Shown in pieces: positions 26,582-40,270 of a stretch of 64,000 bases of DNA. Made by a program: the position numbers and the translations under genes. The DNA is from Mugil cephalus (Eukaryota > Chordata > Actinopteri > Mugiliformes > Mugilidae), in contig NC_061779.1 in NCBI RefSeq assembly GCF_022458985.1, forward strand, positions 15,049,001 to 15,113,000, in the 5' to 3' direction. The notes beneath the pieces were generated by a model. That model was not told the DNA's origin, did no database searches, and worked only from the letters and a program-made list of their open reading frames with translations. Every line of letters begins with the position of its first letter. Within the stretch, counting starts at the first letter, position 1.

Positions 26582-29500
26582 ATATAGTTGCATTAATCTA
26601 ATCTAAAGGAACCTCCGGTTCTTCTTTTTTAGGCCCTCTCACTATTTGAAAGCTGCCGAACATATGCAAAGATTTAAATTAAATGATGTAATTGATGGTG
26701 ACTTACATCTCTACATCATCCTCCAAGCTGTAAAATAATATATATATATATATAGGCTAACGACAATTAGACAGCATTGGCGCAATCAGAGCGGTTTCGT
26801 CTAGACCGCGAATGTTAAACGACTGTTTAAATCCCTACCGTCGACTGCTTTATTTGCAAACAAGGTTTAATGAAAACAGAACAGTGTATGTTTCGATAAT
26901 GCATTCGCCGTCTAAAGGATTGTGGGAAAACCGGCATCATTTGCCACCATGAACCTCCGTCAAGATGATTTAATCATTAGTGTGTTTTTCTGTGTTTGTT
27001 TGGTGCTAATATTTTAATTGAAAATGTTAATTTTACCTCCGGCAAAGTTGATTTGCATACCACTAAACAAGCGTCTATACAACGTGTTTCTGCTGTTTAG
27101 TTTGTGGTCTCTCAGGATGAAATAACCACCACAGTGTTGTCAAGGCATTTCTACTGAAGTGTAAGGAAAAAAATAGCCCCAAAAGGCACGATCAGTACTG
27201 CTGAGCACAGTGATGAGGAAACGATAGGAAGGAAAGTGCAATAACCTAATGAAAATAAAGTGGTGTACTGTAGCTCAAATATGATGGAGGATCATCTATT
27301 ATTGAGAGAAATTGCCTGATAGAATAATGCTGCTGCCTAATATTCTCAATGGTTGAGCAGCTGAGGAGAGAGGTGGCTTCAAATTTTAACAAGGCATCGG
27401 ATTTATGATCATTTTGTAATAATATTGATGAGAACATTAGCCCTTTGTGATGGTTTATGTTTATGGGCAATAAAAATATAAAATATAGTGTAAAGTGAGA
27501 TAAAACAGTATTTTGCAAAGCAGCGAGGGAGATTTATGCGCGCATATGGTGACAGATTAATCTCTGCATCATAAAGAGAAAAGTACCACCATATTTTTCC
27601 TTTTTTTTTCTTTTTTTTTTTTTTATATGGATGTACAACATGCTGTTCTGTTCAAGGCCAGCCCGTGGGGACCTCCAGCAAACCCAAGGGGAACTCTCTT
27701 CTCAATTGAAACGATGCAATTTACTGTCCCAAACACTGGCACTTCATCATTCAGAGGACTTTAACCCCATGAATGTCAAACACGGAGCATGCTGGGAAGG
27801 AGATGGAATACCTCGCATTACCATAACAACTAGGGCCAAATGACAAGCACTCTGAAGCCTAAAAGGTGACGAATAATGCCACATGATTACCCAATAACGT
27901 TTGAATTTGACAAGAGCGTCCTGAATACTTTGAATCAACAAAAAGCTACACGAGGAGTTTTTTTTTTTTAAAGGTGGTGATAATGACTATTATAGTGACT
28001 ATTTCCTCCTGTTGTGCGGCTGTGTCTGGGTGTTTTAAAGGTCAGAGACACCTCTTCCCTCTCTCTTCAAACACTCGTCCCAGTTAGATTGAATATGTGA
28101 AAAACCCCAACTCCACCCCAACCTCGGAGAAAAATCTCAGGCGGTGCTTTAGGCATCCAGCAGCATTAAAGTTTCACTATACAGCTGTATAGCTGCAGCT
28201 GGCCCGCCAGACATAGCAACTGCACATTGGGAAGGTATTAGTTTGTGCTTTTTATTAATTCATTGCACTGAACAGAACTTGCTGCGCAAAGAACCAACGG
28301 CTCCTCAATGTTTCCTTTCACTCCTCTCTCCTTGACACATCTGAACCCCGGCTCAGTATTTCTGTGCCGAGCACCAAAGGGTGTTTAATTATAGAGTAGA
28401 GGGCCACCAGGGTCTTCTTTTAATTGTGTGCATCTGTGTGTGTTTGCGCGTGTGTGTTTGCCTACAGCACTATAGGTCGCAGTCATACTCTAAATGAGAA
28501 CTCCTACAGGCTAAGCTGGAAGACCCGCTCCCTCAACACAGCCACGAGAGCCGAGAGAGCCAGAGTTTGATTAATATTTTCTTAATTATCATTATTTAAT
28601 TCAGCAAAACCACAGCTTCTTCAGTGAAAGCGTGGCCTTTGTCTCTGTGATGCTGAATATCCTGGCTCATTAAGGGCACGGAGAGATCCTGTATATGGTA
28701 AATAAGAGGCTGCGTCTCATGCTGCTGCCCCGGGGAGAGTTGGCACCACACTGAAGGACATCTCCTTCTAAAGAATGGCGCTCCGCTGATGTTTCTCTGC
28801 TCAGACCGCAGCGCCGGATCCTCCGCCTCTGGCACCGTCAGGCCCGCTTCCTTTTATGAGGCTCAAACTGAGACAACAGCACAGGCAGATGAGCGCCGTG
28901 CACTCGTCATGCCATCAGGCTGCCTCCTTTGTACAGTAGGCTGGTGATTGAAACAACATAAGAGAGGAGAATAAGGCCTGTCTCCTCTCGGGTTTTGGCT
29001 ACAGTCAGTCCATCTACAGACAAAAAAAAAAAAAAAAAAAGACATACAGAGAAGTTTATAAAAGAGCTTTGTGTACATGCAACACATTTTATCTCTTTGA
29101 AGAGTTCTGCTTCTGTCAGGTTGAGAAGGCAGAGAGATTCTCAACAAGGTTACACTCGAAGCACACTGCGGATGATTCAGCTACGAGTGTCTAACGCTAT
29201 TATTCCGCGGAAGTTAGACGAGTTCTTCGGTATTAGTTGTGCATTAAATCATATATAATACCAGTCACAATCCAGTTTGTTAAAAAGCCCGCCTGGAGAC
29301 ATCGCTGCACTTTGATATGCATCACATCAGCAGCGTTTGATGCTCAGAGCTGGACTGGATGCTGAGTTTTCTCTTTGCTTGAAGCTCTCTCTGTGTTAAA
29401 TAAGAATACCCCGTGGCTGGTTATCCAACATGCTATATATCTATATCCTCCCCGTACACATATATATAAATATATGTATGTGTATATGTCGGCTGGCCCA

Positions 29501-29639
29501 CAGAGACGTCCCTCATCCCCCGTGCCCATTCTCTGCCACTTGCCTGGGTGCCGGCTGTGTAAAAAAAAAGCAATTTTCTGGCAAAGAAAATACACTAATA
29601 TTGTTATGATCCACCTCACCGGACACAAGGTTTAATCAC

Positions 29640-30130
29640 ACATGATCCACGTATGAATATGGCGTGTGCAGTTTGATGGGGCTGCGTGGCCCCAAGCCAG
29701 ATACACTAATGATAATTCTCAGCGAAGTGGTTGTAATGGTCTGGCCTCGGCTTCGGCGCCTCCTCCGTTTGTTTGCACACGCCACTGGATCAGTTGGGGC
29801 GTGTGTACTTTGCAGCAGTGATGATAATATACCAAGAACTGCAAGGAGGAGGACAGTCTTTATCAGGGTGGCATATTAATGTTTATTTACACCATGTGCT
29901 AATAAGATGTGTGCTCCGCAGCTAGGCTAGGTGAGACAGAATGATGGTGGGTAATTAAACTGCTTTGCTTTAGATTCATCCATTATCCATACTCGAGCCT
30001 GCATACATAATGTAATAATGTAAAATAAGGCCTGTTGCAGCAGCGGACGGGGTGACCATTCTGAGGCGTTTTCATCCTTTGGAGAATGGCGTAAATCAAT
30101 ACGGCGTGTCAGCGGAGACAAAATGTATAG
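29640..30130. promoter_or_regulatory. Candidate conserved non-coding element A
   Basis: This is complex, repeat-free sequence with a TAATTA core at 29952-29957, several ATTA and TTTAC motifs and no coding potential. It is typical in texture of vertebrate developmental enhancers. There is no conservation data to prove this. Confidence 0.3.
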
Positions 30131-32459
30131 AGATCGCTGTGATAAATTGAGGAATTGTCAGAACACCTATTCAGTGGCGGGTGAGATATGACCCTTTACA
30201 TGAAGCAGTTTTGCAAGAATACAAACACGCTGACAAGACTCATTTGTGTCGCAGCGTTTCACTCCCAACTTGTAGCCCGCTGGAGGTTTGGGATTGAAGG
30301 GGGGGGTCTTTAATCCATATTGTCATGATGCTTAATCCCATCTACTGAAGGCGAGCCCTGTTTTCAGTGTCCTTGTCAGACTGGCCACTGGAACCCGTGC
30401 ACACACACACGCACGCACACTCACGTACGCACTCACACACAAACGCGGCCTCACCTTCATGCAAGAGATTGAAATCAGCTAGGCAGACACTCGAGCATGA
30501 ACCAAATGTCAGCGACAAGCCACAGGGAGAGAAGAGGAGCCCGTGTTAATTATTACAGAGAGAAATCATACCGGTTCACCTGCAAGACATGCTATCCAGG
30601 ATATCTGTGGATCATGAAGTCATTTTCTCTTTTTCCCCGCGGGGGGATACCAAGAGGAGACACAATTTCAACGAGTACGTCTATAAAAGCAGTGATTAAC
30701 TTTGGGATGGATGTTTTTCGTTCCACGATCCTTTGCTTATCACATTATGAAACTGTGCCGTGTGTACTTCTCTAAAGTGTAACAATACACAGAAACCAGA
30801 GTGAGTTGGAGGAAAAAAACTGCAGAGTTCTTTTGTTCATCACAGTGTCATGGAATTGCAGATATTGTTTGAAGCCAGACGGTGAAGCTCTGCCCCTCTG
30901 ACAGGAGAAATGCAAAGTTTTGGAAAGGTGTCTACAAATTTTTCTTTTTTTTTTTATTTCCTCTGCTCTGCTACTCTCATTTGATTTTGAACGTGTACGG
31001 GAGAGGAAAAAAAAACACCCTACCTCCTCGTCTTCTTCTTCTGACAACACGCTTCCCATGTGACACTTAACCTTTGGAGATTTCCCGTTCTCTCTGATCA
31101 TTCACTGTTTGGTTCATGTTAATTAACCCTAGGGCACAGCAGAGACTTACAGGCTTTGAAGCTGAAGAAAAACAGCAAGAAAGCAGTAAAAGGGGGGAAA
31201 AAAAGGATTTTGTTGTTTTCTGTTTCTTTATGGCGATTAATTTCTATATCCGTGCGAGAGTCTTGATGGTGCCAGTGAGGATAATGAGTGGCGTGGGTGC
31301 TTGAACGGGTGGTGTGTCTTTGGGTTTGTTGTGTCCCTGTCACCGTTGGCCCTTCTCCCTGTGAAGAAGTTGGCCAGGGAAGCCTGACCTCCCTCAGGTG
31401 GCCATGGAAATGGAAATCAGCTCAAAAATAGAACACAAGATGGTTTTCATAGCCTTCAGCCTCCCCCCCACCAAATAAAGAAAGGGGATTTTTGTCTATC
31501 TCTTTTTATTCATTTTGGCTCCTGGCATAAATGGTCTTTTCTGTACTTGTGTGAAACACACAAAGCGCGTTTCTTGGTGAAAAGTGCCACTGGTGGCAGG
31601 CAGAGCAATATTGCCTGAGCCCAAAGAATATGCTGCGCATGTGAAATGATTTTGTTAACCATTTCGCTACTTTGTGATGGCTCAGAGAAAGATGTCTGCA
31701 GTGTACGGAAAGCAAGATGTGACCCCTGGCCTTCATGTCGCCTGTCATCCAACAACTGTAGGTACAGTTAAAAATACATTATCCGCCGCAGTCAGGTGAC
31801 ATACAGTTTACATTTCGCCTGGCATCCAGCTTTTTTTCCTTTTTTTTTTTTCTTCCTGTCTCTCAAAAGCACCTTTTTCTCAAAGCAGCAACGGGGTGAA
31901 ATCCACCATTCCAAAACAGTGGAAATATTCATGAGGAAATCTGCTGGAAAAGACGAGCTGCAGCACAACCAGGGGCTTTATTCTCCTGGTTTTCGGGGCA
32001 AATCTGTTCCTGTGCTTCTATCTGACGCTTGTCTAAAGCACATAAAGACAAAGACAGGAAGTGTGATTAGCCATGGAGAATAGAAGTGCGGTGTTCCCTC
32101 CAGGATAAGTCTTGAGGTGGGACTGATCAAAGCTATGCCCAGAGACAGAAGGAGACTGAAGCAGCACTTTTTCAATGGCTATCGCTGCCTTAAGACAGGG
32201 AGAGGGAGGAGGGAGGGTTCTTCTATACATATTTCCCTTCCAATGTTTTTTTTTTTCCCTACAAAGTTGTTAATATTTTGTTACAGTACAATAGAAAACT
32301 GTTGAAGCTTTTACTGTGAAACTGTAAACTACAAGCTTAAATGTTTCTGAAACCCTCATAAACTAGATGGTTGAACTGAACTCTTTTTTGTGTCATAATC
32401 TTTTGTATGTCAGTAGTGCAACTTTACCGATTTTTTGCTTGTTACCTCTACCTCCTCAG

Positions 32460-33221
32460 TAGGGATGTAACGATTATCGGTATGACGATAAACCGCGGTA
32501 AAATTCCGGACGGTAAGTACTACCGTTTCAAATTTTAATTATCGTTTAAACCGTAATCAATTACCGCAACTGATTACCGAAAAACTCACGTTGATACTGC
32601 TCATTTCCTGGAGAAGCAGCAGCACCTGAACGGCACTCTCAGAAGCAGGTGAGCATGCGCAGTTTGCACTGTCTGTCCTGCGAAAACATGGCTGCCGGCA
32701 CCTGCGCTCCCGGTTTCTGCGCACACTACTTGCTGAGGAACTTCAGGTACCGTATTTTTCGCATTATAAGACACACCAGATTATAAGGCACACTATCAAT
32801 GAACGGGTCTATTTCCATACATAAGAACACATAGGATTATAAATCGCATTAAGCGCACAGTATGTATTACTCCACGAGGCTGCTGACTACCTTAGCCGTA
32901 ATACTCCGACGTTAGCGGTTAGCGTTAGCGGTGCGGCTTCGTAGCTTAACTACCAAAGTCGTAATAAAACATTTTGACAGATGTTTGAGCCCTGTGTACC
33001 ACATAAAATCGGTTCGAGGTCAGTAAGCACAACCAGAATTAATACATAAGGCGCACTGGATTATATGGCGCACTGTCGATTCCTGAGAAAATTAAAGGAT
33101 TTCAAGTGCGCCTTTTAGTGCGAAAAATACAGTACATAAAACAGTGAGTTTTCTTTCTGTACCAGTTCTTGAATCTATAAGATTAGATCTAGTCTTGAGC
33201 AGTGAATGTAAAGAAAAGTAT

Positions 33222-33255
<34 letters not shown>

Positions 33256-33397
33256 TTGGTTAAAAGATTTCAGTGTGTGTGTTCAGTACTTTTTGAACAT
33301 TTTGAACACATCTAACAATACCGTGATATTATCGATAATCGTTATAATTTTGGTCACAATAACCGTGATATGAAATTTTCATATCGTTACATCTCTA
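32460..33397. mobile_element. hAT-type non-autonomous element with 8-bp target duplication
   Basis: The left terminus tagggatgtaacgat is matched by the reverse complement of the right terminus, tagagatgtaacgat. Flanking octamers are ctcctcag (32452-32459) and ctcctcaa (33398-33405), a 7-of-8 match that fits the 8-bp target duplication of hAT elements. Subterminal regions on both sides carry repeated ACCGTRATA, CGATAATCG and ATTATCG words. There is no transposase ORF. A poly-A run of about 28 bases (33227-33254) lies inside. A separate element is inserted at 32751-33131, so without it the element would be about 550 bases. Confidence 0.85.
32751..33131. mobile_element. Miniature transposon nested inside the hAT element
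   Basis: The left end cgtatttttcgcattataag mirrors the right end: the reverse complement of tgcgaaaaataca is tgtatttttcgca. Inner repeats ATTATAAGGCACACT and ATTATATGGCGCACTGTCGA recur on both sides. GTAC flanks both borders (32747-32750 and 33132-33135), a possible 4-bp target duplication, though TA alone cannot be excluded. There is no ORF. It resembles a common fish family with a CGTATTTTTCGCACTATAAG end. Confidence 0.75.
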
Positions 33398-36300
33398 CTC
33401 CTCAAACACACTGAGAAATGTCGCATATTCCAACTTTATTGGCTGCTTTTCATTGGACGAGTGCCCCTTTTAGTCGAGGAGAGACAAAAAAGAGATGCAG
33501 GTATCTTCAGTTGGCCTCGGGGTCTGTGGCTGGGAGTGCGAGTCTTGTGACGGACAGGGCGTGATGAGATGCCTTCGTTACAGCCAGTTTTAAGGAGAGC
33601 AGGTTCTCTGTGAGACTGGTTATATCAAAGGCATGACTTTGATATCCGTGCCTCAAACACTTACAGATGTTGTAATGACAGCTGCCTGCTGCTTTGGTTT
33701 TCATTGTTTTTCTCTGCTGGAAATTTCTCCACTATCATCATCAATATTTGATTTGTCTTTATGCAAAGCCCTTATATTCCTTCATGCAACCTTATGAATA
33801 CGCTTAAGCTGTTTATCTTCACGGGTCACATGTGGATCATCTATTGCTACCCAATCTCTTCTTAATGTGCAAAGAACCTGGAAAAAAAATATATTTTTTA
33901 AATTTATTTATTTTTTATTTTATTTTTATTCAGTTTGTTAATTTACAACCTGAAGCTTCACAATCCCCCAGTGAAGCTCAGGAGCAGAACTTACCCGCTG
34001 TTTATTAAAATATTGTTAACATTTTGGCAATTGCCAGACAACCGTCAATATGCGTATTCATAAAAGCACAAATTTGAATATCTGCCTTGGCCTGTAAGCT
34101 CCTAAACTAGGAGACTAAATATATACTTACATTTTATTTCAAAGAGAAAGAAATCCTTTCTGGCAAAAAAGACTGGCTATGAAGAACTTTACTCAAGGAT
34201 AGGAAGCACATCATTAAAATGGGGGAGAAATATTAAAAAGGGGGGATATGAGAGCGTGAAGATCTACTCGCCCTTGGCTACTCTGACTCGCTTCAAAAAC
34301 ATCTTGAGATCTTTCCCTCCCTCAGTCCTGCACTCTCCCTTGTTATTTGACTTTATTTGCTGGCTTCACACTGATCTGAGCTGTGGAGTTTTCCTCTAAA
34401 TAATCAATCACATAGAGCTCCATAAAAGCAAAAGGATCCCTGTGAGGAGGCTCTTTTACCGCGTGCAGCATAAACACAAGCAGGGCACGAGTGCTGTGGT
34501 CCCTTCATGTCTGCTTGACACATCAGATTTCATCAAAGTCCTCAAGTGTACGTGTCCTCAAACGCATCCCTAGTCTGTGGCCCGGATAGCCTAATTATAA
34601 TACACAAAAATGTGAATGCTGAGGGTGTCGCCTTTATAAAAAAAAAAAAAGTGTAGGTGTGGGGTAATTACCTGTTTTTGCTGCCCTCTGTCTGCTTTTC
34701 GTCTCTCATCATCGGTGACACGTACGGGGTACAGCGCTGTCAGCTCGGACCAAAAGATGAGCAGGGGGACATTAACACATTACTCCCGCTCCCTCATGGA
34801 TAATGGAACAAGGTTTGCATTTGAATGATAAACAAAATGACTTGGAGACACTAGGAAGATCACTCGCACCTGCCCCCTCCTTGCTTCCATTCAAAGCTGA
34901 GCATTATGCAAAACAAGGGGCGAGGATTTTGGAGTCCCACGAACTCATCTGTGTATCTCCCAGGCATGTTGGACAATTATGAGTCAGTAGAAGTAACCGC
35001 ACCTTGCTAATGCAATGCAGTGTGTTGTGCTCACTGGCCTTTTATCAGAGCACGGCGACTTTCATCTGCAAAGTTCTTCTGCAGATCCTGTGTTCTTCAG
35101 ATTAGCATAGACTTTCCAAGAGGAGCCCTTAATCAGAAGCTAAAAAGCACGGTGGCCTCAGTGTGTCCGGACTGATAAATAATTCTGGAACCTGTCTCAA
35201 CAATCAAATCAAATAAGCGAAAAAACGAAATAGCGATGTGCCAAAGTATACAAAGTAAATATATATTCATTTGGATGGGGAAGAGTATTCCGCAGCACAT
35301 AGCTGCAGCACTGTTTATTTTCATTTATGAAGACTTTCAAATCAAAACAAACTAAAGTTATTTTAAGTTTATTTTGTTGCCAATAAACACCTGGAGGGAA
35401 TGTTGTTCTGCAGCGACGCGCTGACTAAAAACGGTATTTCAAGTCTCCTGAAATCTGCAGCGGTGCAGCACAGACAGCGGCGCCATGCTTGAAGAGTGAC
35501 TCCTCAGAACTGAGTCTAAAAAGAGAGCATTGAATATATATTGGTTAACATCCTTTAACGGCAGCTACAATTAATGTGTGAAGCTGTGCTTGAATCCCAC
35601 TTTGTGCCATGCACCTGCCAATCACCATGTTTGTAGAGCTAGATCACAGCGTTGTTTCCCCACTGTATTCAGCTATGTATTTATTTCCACTGGTGTAAAA
35701 AAGGATTGTATTTACCGGTCTTTTGAAGATGAGGCGGATGTGCGCATGCTGTGCAAAGACTCGCAAATTGCAAAAAGGAAAAGAAGAAGAAAAGGGGGAA
35801 CGCGGGGTTGGAAAAGCAAACTGTCTTCTGTGCGTGTGCGTGTGTGTGTGCAGTAAAAGTCGAACCTGGCAAAGTATTCTTATCCTTTAGCTCCACAGAT
35901 CTGCTAATCATGTCCCCACTGCAGCATTAGCTTTAGCTCCTTTTAGATTTTTACGAATTAGGAACCTCAAGAAATATGCAGAGGATGAGGACTGAGCCTT
36001 ATCCTCATATTGTACCAGTTGGGAGCTGCTAAAAATCTAAAGAGCTCTGTCTAATTGACTTTCAGCATCTGTTTGCTCTTCGTGTCTAAAGTAGCCTTTG
36101 GTGTGTGTGGCTTGTTCAACAGGGAGCGCCCTCCGGAGGTTGGAGAATCCAGAGAGGTGCCAATCCAAGACGTCTCGCCACCTTTCCGAGGTACAGAGCC
36201 CCGAAGACGCAGACGCACAGGCAGGCAGAAGTCCCTGGTTAGGACACGCCGCCGCCGTCTTTTATCAATGTTGACCAGCCGGGCTCCTCGTGGCTCCTGC

Positions 36301-36589
36301 TCCGCCGCGTCTGGGAGCTTCTCTAATCCCTCTTCTTTGTCATCTCAGGTCAGTAGATGTGTTTCATTTCCACCTTGAGAATTGTGACAAGGGGGGAAAA
36401 CTCTGCAGGCATCATTTTGTAGATTTTTTTTTTTTTTTAACATTTTATTCCGAGAATGAGTTCAAACTTTGTTTCTCCTGAGATGCCCAGGAAAAAAAAA
36501 AAAAAAAGTGAGCGTTGTGCAGAACCAGCCTTCATCTACAGGGCTCTGTTTGTCAAAATCACCCTAACTCAATACAATCTGAGAGGACA

Positions 36590-37010
36590 TCATTTCTCTT
36601 ATTTCCCGGCAGCGCGAGGGAGGTGAGGATTAAAAGGATAAAACATAGGCTTTTATGTGTTGGCCACTTTGCTAATTAGATGGATTAAAATGCTCTGTGA
36701 AGGGAATTAATTTGCAACTGAATGGCAGTTAGCAGGCGAACGCGTACAGCAGATGACACAAACCCCTGAGGGTATTCCACGGTTAGTTTGGTACAATTTA
36801 GAAATTACACAACTCGTTTACTAAATAACAGGCTCATTTTTCCCTGAACTGCATTCTTTAGTGCCTCGCTGTCACTTGACTTTCAGATGTGTAGAAAATA
36901 GGTTAGTCTATTCCAGCGAACGAAGCCTCCTGGTAGCACTGCTCGCTGCAGTAATAGATCGCCATTTATAATTCATGAGAAGGCTAGTCCCCCAAGTTAA
37001 TTTTGCCCAA
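36590..37010. promoter_or_regulatory. Candidate conserved non-coding element B
   Basis: A unique AT-rich stretch with TAATTA at 36673-36678, a GGAATTAATTTGC segment just after it and several further ATTA words. It lacks simple repeats and coding potential. Confidence 0.3.
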
Positions 37011-39859
37011 GGCACTGTTTACTTCTGCTTTGTACTTTGTTTAAAGTCAGTTGTTGACAACTCTTGTACATGTCAAACTATCACCGCTAATAATTGCTTA
37101 AGGAGATAGAACTTTTGCAAATGTTGGTTCCACCAGAGGTATATTCGCCTCACCCTATGCAGAACTTCTTCAGATGAATTTTTGATTCATCTCCTTCTCG
37201 CTCTTGACAAAAAGTCCTCTGTAATTCAAAGCAATAGCTGTAAGAGAAATTATAAAAAAGAATAATGTAGCATGCTCTTCATAACATCCTAGTTTTCATA
37301 TGAAATAGGAAACGTCTTTCTTACTCCTCTGCCCCCCCACCCCAGTCTCTTTCTCACTCTGACTTTCTTCTTTTTCTTCTTCTTCTTTTTTTTTTTTTTT
37401 GCATATTGACCAAAGAGTCGGCTGCGCTGGTAGATGATGGCTGTCGCACGCTGAGGATTGACAGAATCCATTGTAGGAGAGTAAGGGCCTTGGGCTCCAG
37501 CTCTGTGGGTCAAACCCCGTTCCTCTCTCTCTGAGCAGATAGCGACATTCTCTCAATCCAAGCAGTCACTTGATTAGTGCCAATTATCCGGGCTGTCACT
37601 TTCCCTGGCGAGGGTGGCCCAGGATGCGCCCCGTCCCCCACACTTCCCGTCTAGAGCGGACGTGCACTAAAAGTCTGCGCTCGTAGCTGTAGGCTGTGGG
37701 GATGATTTCGAATGCAGAGATGAGTGAGGGAGGGGGGATCGCGGGGAGGGGTGGCGGGGGGGGAATAAAAGAAACGAGGGAAGCAAGTTCTGAGTTTGAC
37801 AGTGTGATAGCATTGACTTCCGAGACAGTTACAAGCGGAGTGTCACTTCTCCCACAAAGACGTCTCCCCAGGGCTGCACCGTCTTCCATCAGTCAGTCAG
37901 TCACCGGTTTAATATTCAGCTGTACACTGTCTACAGGACCCAACTGGGTTACATTCGCTAAGGTATACAAAATTCACATGTAAGTCTGTTGATTTTGAGT
38001 CTAAACCAGGGGTACTAACTTTAATATGCAGATGGTGAGATGTGTTAACAATAACTGTAATTTTGTAGGGCATAATTCATGTGGCTGAGCACATGTATTT
38101 AGGAGGGAGGGTGGGGGGGGGTCTGAAGGAAGGAGGCCAAAGATTTGCGAATCCAGAGAAATCTTATCAAATGTGTGTCAACAGCCGGGGCCAAACGTGA
38201 ACAAACACACTAAACAAAGACAAGTACAGACAAAGTAATCAATATAGCACCAAAAGAAATCTGTTATTTTAATTTAAAAAAAAATCCTAATTATTCTTTT
38301 ATAAACTACAGAACAAATCTCCCTTTTAATATTTTATTAAACCTGTCTCCTGTCTCCTGACGCTCGCTCAGATCAAGGCCCGTTCGTCGTCGTCATCTCC
38401 TCACCTGTTTTAGCCCCAGTCTCTCTCCTCGCACCGGTTCCTGGCTGCACTGTGTGCTATTTTTCCTGGTTCCCGAAAACACAATCACAGTGTTTTCGAG
38501 CCACTCTTTAAACACGGCTGCGGTGTATTTACTGATCTATTTCTTGCCGCGTTTTATGTTGTTACCGCGCCTCTTGTAAACTTCTCAGCATTCGGCAGCA
38601 GAGAAGGGAGACGCAGAGCTCCTCTAAACAGCAGAGGTTATCCTCGGCGCGGATGACTGCAGGGGAGTAAACACCACTGGAGTGCGAGTGAATATTTTGT
38701 ACGAGCGGATATTAATTATTCATGCCCGCCTCATTGTGTATGATGATGTGTCAGGATGTTTGCCAATAAACAACAATATTCCTTGTAGGATTGATCCAAT
38801 ATGAAAAGTTGTTGAGCTAGTTCCTCGCAGTGTGAAAAAGTCTGACGGAGGCAGTGTGTGGGAGAGAGCCGAGCACTGGTACTTATTTATGGAAATATCA
38901 ATATTGTATCACAAAAACCGTATCCCCTCCGCTTAGTATAAACGACACAATCAAAAGGGTAGTTTAGATCTGGACCGGGAGACGAACGCGAAGGATTAAG
39001 GAGAACGTGAAAACCGCCGCGTACAAAGCTGTGTAATCACGTCGGTTTGAGGCCGGAGGTAAAGTGGGTCAGTGCGGTGCTGGGATTTACTGGACCAGCG
39101 GAAAAGCACACAAAGAAGAAAAACACCGAAAAATAAAAACACCTTGTTTTAAAGTGTTTATTTTTTGCTCAAACGGAGGCTCTAACTAAGCGTCGTGGGC
39201 TGCAGAGGGATGAGGCCGGTGTGTGTGTAGGGGTAGTGGCGGTGGTGGTGATGGTGGGAGGGGTGGATTTGTGCTCTCTTTCATGGTTGCAGTGCCCCCG
39301 CCACCGTCTTTCTCTCTCTCTCACTCTCTCTCCCTCTCCGTGACGCCCCAGGGAATACATCACCGCACGGGCAGGACAGCAGGCCGGCATGGGCGTTATA
39401 ATTGCCATCTCCTCCTAGTACACAATGTGCACTGTGGAGCACGGTGATTAAATCAAAAAACTCCTCTGCATCCCGGCTCTTTACCTTGCAGGCAAAACAG
39501 CAGGCTCCTCTGGGATAGGGTCATCATGCCCCCCCTCCCCTTTGTGTTCTGTGATCTTTTGCAAAGAAGAAGGAAAAAAAAAAAAAAAAACGGGGAGGAG
39601 GGGGGGTGCAGACTGTTCACTATTATGTACTGTTGGGGGGAAAAAAAAGAAGTTAATGGTAAAATCTTAAGACGTAATATTCATATGCAAAACTGAAATG
39701 TTAAATATTTATATTTGAACTGGTGGAGGAAAAAAAAACGGCAGAGGGGCAGAGAGCGAACAATAAGTTGCAAGTTCATGCTGTGAAATGACTGAAACTA
39801 TTTTAATTGCAGCTAACATTTCTATTGGACACTTCCTCTTTTTTTTTTCTTTTTTTTTT

Positions 39860-40270
39860 TTACCCGCCTAGTTTTAGCACATCTTCGGTCATTAGCATCC
39901 CGGTTTAAATGTGCCTGCGATCATTAAAACACAAATAATTCACCTGGAGCCATAAAGAAAATTGGACCTTGGTTTTAATACAGACTTATCGTCCTTGTGC
40001 AACCTGCACCTACACACGGAGCGGACCATTATCACTTGGGTTAATGGCTTTGTTAATTCGAAGACATTAACAACTGCTCGCCTGTCCCCAATGAATGTGT
40101 CATACAAGGCAGGACTTGTATTGTTAAATGGGTTGCTAAGTAGATTGATTCCTTAGCTGCAAAGCACAGCAGTGATGTAGGCAAACAGGTTAATTAAACA
40201 TTTACACACAAACGCCCAACCATCTATTGTGCTGCTCTAATTTATGGCATCAATATGCACTTTCATCAGG
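39860..40270. promoter_or_regulatory. Candidate conserved non-coding element C
   Basis: A complex stretch after the poly-T tract, with TAATTA at 40191-40196 and repeated ATTAA/TTAAT words. It is free of simple repeats until 40267. A short ORF inside has no recognisable product. Confidence 0.3.

Larger units (their letters stand above)
26491..32451. other. Gene-free interval anxa2-foxb1, first part
   Basis: I see no exon with coding support over this 6-kb stretch. It holds an (AT)n run near 26737-26754, T-rich tracts near 27600, a poly-A at 29022-29040 and AC-rich sequence near 30401-30440. Long complex AT-rich blocks, above all about 29640-30130, look like non-coding regulatory DNA. All ORFs are short and lack family resemblance or splice context. 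Confidence 0.7.

Noticed and set aside
36055..36378. 107-residue ORF with Arg-rich content and a donor-like CAG|GTCAG at its end
   Set aside because: No family resemblance, no partner exon in either direction, and composition fits chance reading of non-coding DNA.
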